Positions 13,055 through 15,596 of a stretch of 15,596 bases of DNA are shown one piece after another; within the stretch, counting starts at the first letter, position 1; the number at the start of each line of letters is the position of its first letter. A program made the position numbers and the translations under genes. The notes under the pieces were generated by a model. It did no database searches. It saw only the letters and a list, made by a program, of their open reading frames with translations, and was not told the origin of the DNA. Source of the DNA: an uncultured Prevotella sp. (GTDB taxonomy: Bacteria; Bacteroidota; Bacteroidia; Bacteroidales; Bacteroidaceae). The stretch is from contig URDV01000020.1 in assembly GCA_900546605.1 (NCBI GenBank), forward strand, positions 1 through 15,596. The letters are read 5' to 3'.

Positions 13055-15223
13055 ATGAAATTAAAATCAATCATCGTGGCAGCCTTTGCGCTGCTCATTG
13101 GCACCACCGCTATGGCACAAAACAAGAAGAGCTTTACGCTGGAAGACTTGATGTGGGGCGGCAACAATTATGCCAACATTATGCCCCGTTATTATGGCAC
13201 AGCCTTTTGGGGCGATCGCTTACTGAAGTTAGATGTAGACGAGGTAACCACCCTTGCCAACGACAAGGGGGTAAAAGAAAAGGCACAAGTGTTATTCACT
13301 ACCCAACAAATAAATGCCGCCATTGATACGGCTAAGGTGGGCAAGGTGTATAACCTGCTCTATGCCCAATTCCCCTATGCCAACAAAACCCAAGTATTTG
13401 TCAGCACCCACAAAGAGCACGTGCTTTACGACTGGAAACAGAAAAAGGCCGTGTGGACCGCTCCTCGCACCGAGGGAGAGTCTGCACAAGACTTTTGTTT
13501 TGCTTCAAAGGCTGAGGCTTATGTTAAAGGTTGGAACTTGTATGTGCGTACGGCTGATGGCAAAAACTTGCAAGTAAGCACCGATGGAACACGCGAATTG
13601 CAGTATGGCCTATCTGTTCACCGCGATGAGTTTGGCATTCGTAAGGGTACCTTTTGGAGTCCTAAAGGCCATTTATTGGCCTTCTACCGCATGGATCAAT
13701 CCATGGTGACAGATTATCCCTTGGTCGACATTTCACATCGTGTAGCGCAATTAGCTCCCGAAAAGTATCCCATGGCAGGCATGACCAGTCATAAGGTAAC
13801 GGTGGGCGTGTTCAATCCTGCCACAGGCAAGGTGGTATATTTACAAGCAGGTGACCCTACCGACCGCTATTTTACCAATATCGCTTGGAGTCCTGACGAA
13901 AAGACCATCTACATGTTTGAGTTGCCTCGCACACAAGACAAGGCCGAACTCGTCAGCTACGATGCCCAAACAGGTGCACGTAAGGCTGTGCTTTACACCG
14001 AAGAGAACAAACGCTATGTAGAGCCTTGCAACCCCATAGCCTTTTTGCCTTGGGATGATAGCAAATTCATTATGCAGTCACGTCGTGATGGTTACAACCA
14101 CCTCTACTTGTTCGATGTTAATGGCAAACAGCTCAAGCAACTGACCAAGGGTAAGTTTGAGGTAATCAACGTGTTAGGCTTTAATACCTCAGCCAAGAGC
14201 ATTATTTACCAAAGCAATCAAAATAACCCCATACAGTACAGCAACTTTAGCGTAAATGTAGCCAACGGCAAGGTGCAATTGCTCGACAATGGTCAAGGCA
14301 CACACTATGCACAGTTGTCAGCCAATGGTAGGTACTTGAGCGATCGTTGGTCATCACCCACCACCTTCCGTCAATATGACTTAGTGGCAACCACAAAGCC
14401 TGCAGTAACCAAGTTACATGCCGATGGCAATCCGTGGAAGGATTATAACGTGCCTCAAATAACCAGTGGCACTATTAAGGCCGCCGATGGCCAAACTGAC
14501 CTTTACTATCGTTTGGTAAAGCCCGTTGATTTTGACCCCGCTAAAAAGTATCCCACTGTGGTGTATGTGTATGGTGGTCCCCATGCACATAATGTAGAAG
14601 CCGCGTGGAACTATCTTACACGTCCTTGGGAGGTATATATGGCCCAACGTGGATATGTAGTCTTTGTGGTAGATAATCGTGGCTCAGAGAACCGCGGATT
14701 TGAGTTTGAAAGCTGCACCCATCGTCATTTGGGCGACATTGAAATGAAGGACCAGCTTGAGGGTGTAAAGTATTTGAAGTCTTTGCCCTATGTTGATGCC
14801 GACCGCATTGGTGTACACGGATGGTCATTTGGTGGCTTTATGACGACCAATTTAATGTGCTCTTATCCTGAAGTGTTCAAGGTAGGTGTTGCAGGTGGTC
14901 CTGTTATCGATTGGAAGTTCTATGAGGTAATGTATGGCGAGCGTTACATGGACACTCCGCAGGAGAATCCTGAGGGTTACGCCTCCAGTTCATTGCTGAA
15001 CAAGGCTAAGAACTTAAAGGGACGTTTACAAATCATAGTAGGTTATAATGACCCCACTTGTGTTATGCAACACAGCCTTTCATTCCTTCGTGCGTGTGAG
15101 GATGCTGGCACCCAACCCGATTACTTTGTTTATCCTGGCGATGGCCATAATATGATGGGTCACGACATGGTACACTTGCATGAACGCATTACACGCTACT
15201 TTGACGATTATTTAAAGAAGTAG
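13055..15223 (+). CDS. Secreted S9 family dipeptidyl peptidase IV-like protease
   Basis: A 722-residue protein, close in length to DPP IV of Porphyromonas (723). A signal peptide (1-21; I-I-V-A-A-F-A-L-L-I-G, A-M-A before Gln22) directs export. An N-terminal beta-propeller region (about 30-470) precedes the alpha/beta-hydrolase domain (about 475-722). Catalytic residues are visible: Ser591 in G-W-S-F-G-G (589-594), Asp666 in Y-N-D-P-T and His698 in G-D-G-H-N-M. The substrate N-terminus-binding element appears as H-R-D-E-F-G (189-194), aligning with the Y-E-E-E-F of classical DPP IV, so the double glutamate is Asp191-Glu192. It probably removes X-Pro or related dipeptides from peptides in the periplasm or at the surface; exact specificity is inferred. 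A weak box TATCTTTA (13042-13049) is 5 bases before the ATG. The gene ends before a very strong terminator. Confidence 0.9.
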   Translation: MKLKSIIVAAFALLIGTTAMAQNKKSFTLEDLMWGGNNYANIMPRYYGTAFWGDRLLKLDVDEVTTLANDKGVKEKAQVLFTTQQINAAIDTAKVGKVYNLLYAQFPYANKTQVFVSTHKEHVLYDWKQKKAVWTAPRTEGESAQDFCFASKAEAYVKGWNLYVRTADGKNLQVSTDGTRELQYGLSVHRDEFGIRKGTFWSPKGHLLAFYRMDQSMVTDYPLVDISHRVAQLAPEKYPMAGMTSHKVTVGVFNPATGKVVYLQAGDPTDRYFTNIAWSPDEKTIYMFELPRTQDKAELVSYDAQTGARKAVLYTEENKRYVEPCNPIAFLPWDDSKFIMQSRRDGYNHLYLFDVNGKQLKQLTKGKFEVINVLGFNTSAKSIIYQSNQNNPIQYSNFSVNVANGKVQLLDNGQGTHYAQLSANGRYLSDRWSSPTTFRQYDLVATTKPAVTKLHADGNPWKDYNVPQITSGTIKAADGQTDLYYRLVKPVDFDPAKKYPTVVYVYGGPHAHNVEAAWNYLTRPWEVYMAQRGYVVFVVDNRGSENRGFEFESCTHRHLGDIEMKDQLEGVKYLKSLPYVDADRIGVHGWSFGGFMTTNLMCSYPEVFKVGVAGGPVIDWKFYEVMYGERYMDTPQENPEGYASSSLLNKAKNLKGRLQIIVGYNDPTCVMQHSLSFLRACEDAGTQPDYFVYPGDGHNMMGHDMVHLHERITRYFDDYLKK

Positions 15224-15241
15224 CGGTTCCCTCTCAAACAC

Positions 15242-15313
15242 AAAACAAAGACTTGCCTACGTTCACCTGCCACGTTTAAACGTGGTGGCAGAACGTAGGC
15301 AAGTCTTTGTTTT
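15242..15313 (+). terminator. Very strong terminator after the peptidase gene
   Basis: Arms 15242-15264 and 15291-15313 pair perfectly over 23 bp (outer AAAACAAAGACTTGCC). An inner 16-base palindrome CCACGTTTAAACGTGG (15270-15285) extends the cruciform. It ends in a T-rich run (TTTGTTTTATT) and starts in A-rich sequence, so it could work on both strands. It lies 18 bases after the stop codon. Confidence 0.9.
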
Positions 15314-15336
15314 ATTGACTCAAGTCTCGAGCAAAG

Positions 15337-15564
15337 GCGGCTGAAAGTCCCATAAACATTTAGCTCAGGGCAAGCGAAGCGACACCTTCTATGCTCGTGG
15401 TTGAGAGGCTATGTTAGAACCAATGCACAGCCTCGTTACTAATTGTAGTGTAGTAGAAGCGTGTGTGCAAGTGCGGGCTGAAGGCCCAATGGAGCACGGA
15501 GCCCAGGGCAAGCGAAGCGACACCCTGGGTATCACGTGTTGGAGCAGTCGCGCCCTGAAAGGGC
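15337..15564. repeat. Two tandem copies of a hairpin-rich REP-like repeat
   Basis: Copy A (about 15337-15386) and copy B (about 15471-15525) share the order GGCTGAA, a C-rich block, then AGC[TC]CAGGG and an identical AAGCGAAGCGACACC segment. Copy B is the better preserved. It has stem GGGCT-GAA-GGCCC (15475-15487), stem CCCAGGG/CCCTGGG (15502-15508 with 15523-15529) enclosing the conserved loop, and GCCCT-GAA-AGGGC (15552-15564). GAA triloops recur. Copy A has lost some pairing. Confidence 0.65.
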
Positions 15565-15596
15565 AAAAGCATTACAATGTGCTTTAGACTTTTACC

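Larger units (their letters stand above)
15224..15596. other. Non-coding right edge: terminator and tandem hairpin repeat
   Basis: After the peptidase stop there is a 72-base terminator hairpin (15242-15313). Two copies of a structured repeat follow (about 15337-15410 and 15471-15564) with unassigned sequence between them and to the end. No reading frame of protein-like composition was seen. Confidence 0.6.

Noticed and set aside
15337..15596. Group II intron or retron RNA at the right edge
   Set aside because: No domain V-like hairpin or reverse transcriptase is visible. The hairpins repeat as a short module instead.

Overview
The window looks like chromosome from a Bacteroidales bacterium, most likely of the Prevotella group. 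Four things point there. Several gene starts are preceded by the Bacteroidetes-type -7 box TAnnTTTG, twice with a TTTG box exactly 19 bases further upstream. Two large secreted proteins end in the short C-terminal module (Y-[DN]-L-x-G-x-[RK]-V ... G-x-[FY]-I-x-x-G-[RK]-K) common in this group. A DUF3109 protein and a DPP-IV-type S9 peptidase of Bacteroidetes type are present. No gene has a convincing purine-rich ribosome binding site, which is normal for the phylum. The species is inferred, not shown.

Layout. 143-2374 (-): secreted Ig-like protein. 2873-2954 (-): tRNA-Leu(CAA) with its own promoter and terminator. 3110-6296 (+): three-gene membrane glycosylation cluster (ArnT/PMT-like transferase, GtrA, GtrB-like GT2). 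6489-7795 (-): uracil-DNA glycosylase followed by a DUF3109 Cys-rich protein. 7978-9967 (-): second secreted protein followed by a 54-residue acidic peptide gene. 10427-15223 (+): serine acetyltransferase, an RlmL-type 23S rRNA methyltransferase with a Gly/Arg/Lys-rich tail, and an S9 dipeptidyl peptidase. 15224-15596: a very strong terminator, then two tandem copies of a structured hairpin repeat.

How the genes work together. The clearest functional unit is the glycosylation cluster. A GtrB-like enzyme would load a sugar onto undecaprenyl phosphate, GtrA would help flip it, and the ArnT-like enzyme would transfer it to an unknown acceptor on the periplasmic side. The two secreted proteins and the secreted S9 peptidase fit a peptide- and polymer-using, host-associated or anaerobic lifestyle. 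The rest is housekeeping: cysteine synthesis, rRNA modification, DNA repair and a tRNA.

The least explained material is intergenic. (1) A family of 8-bp-phased GTTAACNN arrays occurs at six places between 1 and 6483, partly as inverted pairs bracketing genes, and three copies carry a shared CCGCCAACG tail. (2) A 183-bp MITE-like element with perfect 27-bp terminal inverted repeats lies between a promoter-like box and the serine acetyltransferase gene, and a lone end of the same element is fused to one GTTAAC array. (3) A tandem hairpin repeat lies at the right edge. No phage, plasmid, CRISPR array or defence system was recognised, and every gene found is intact.
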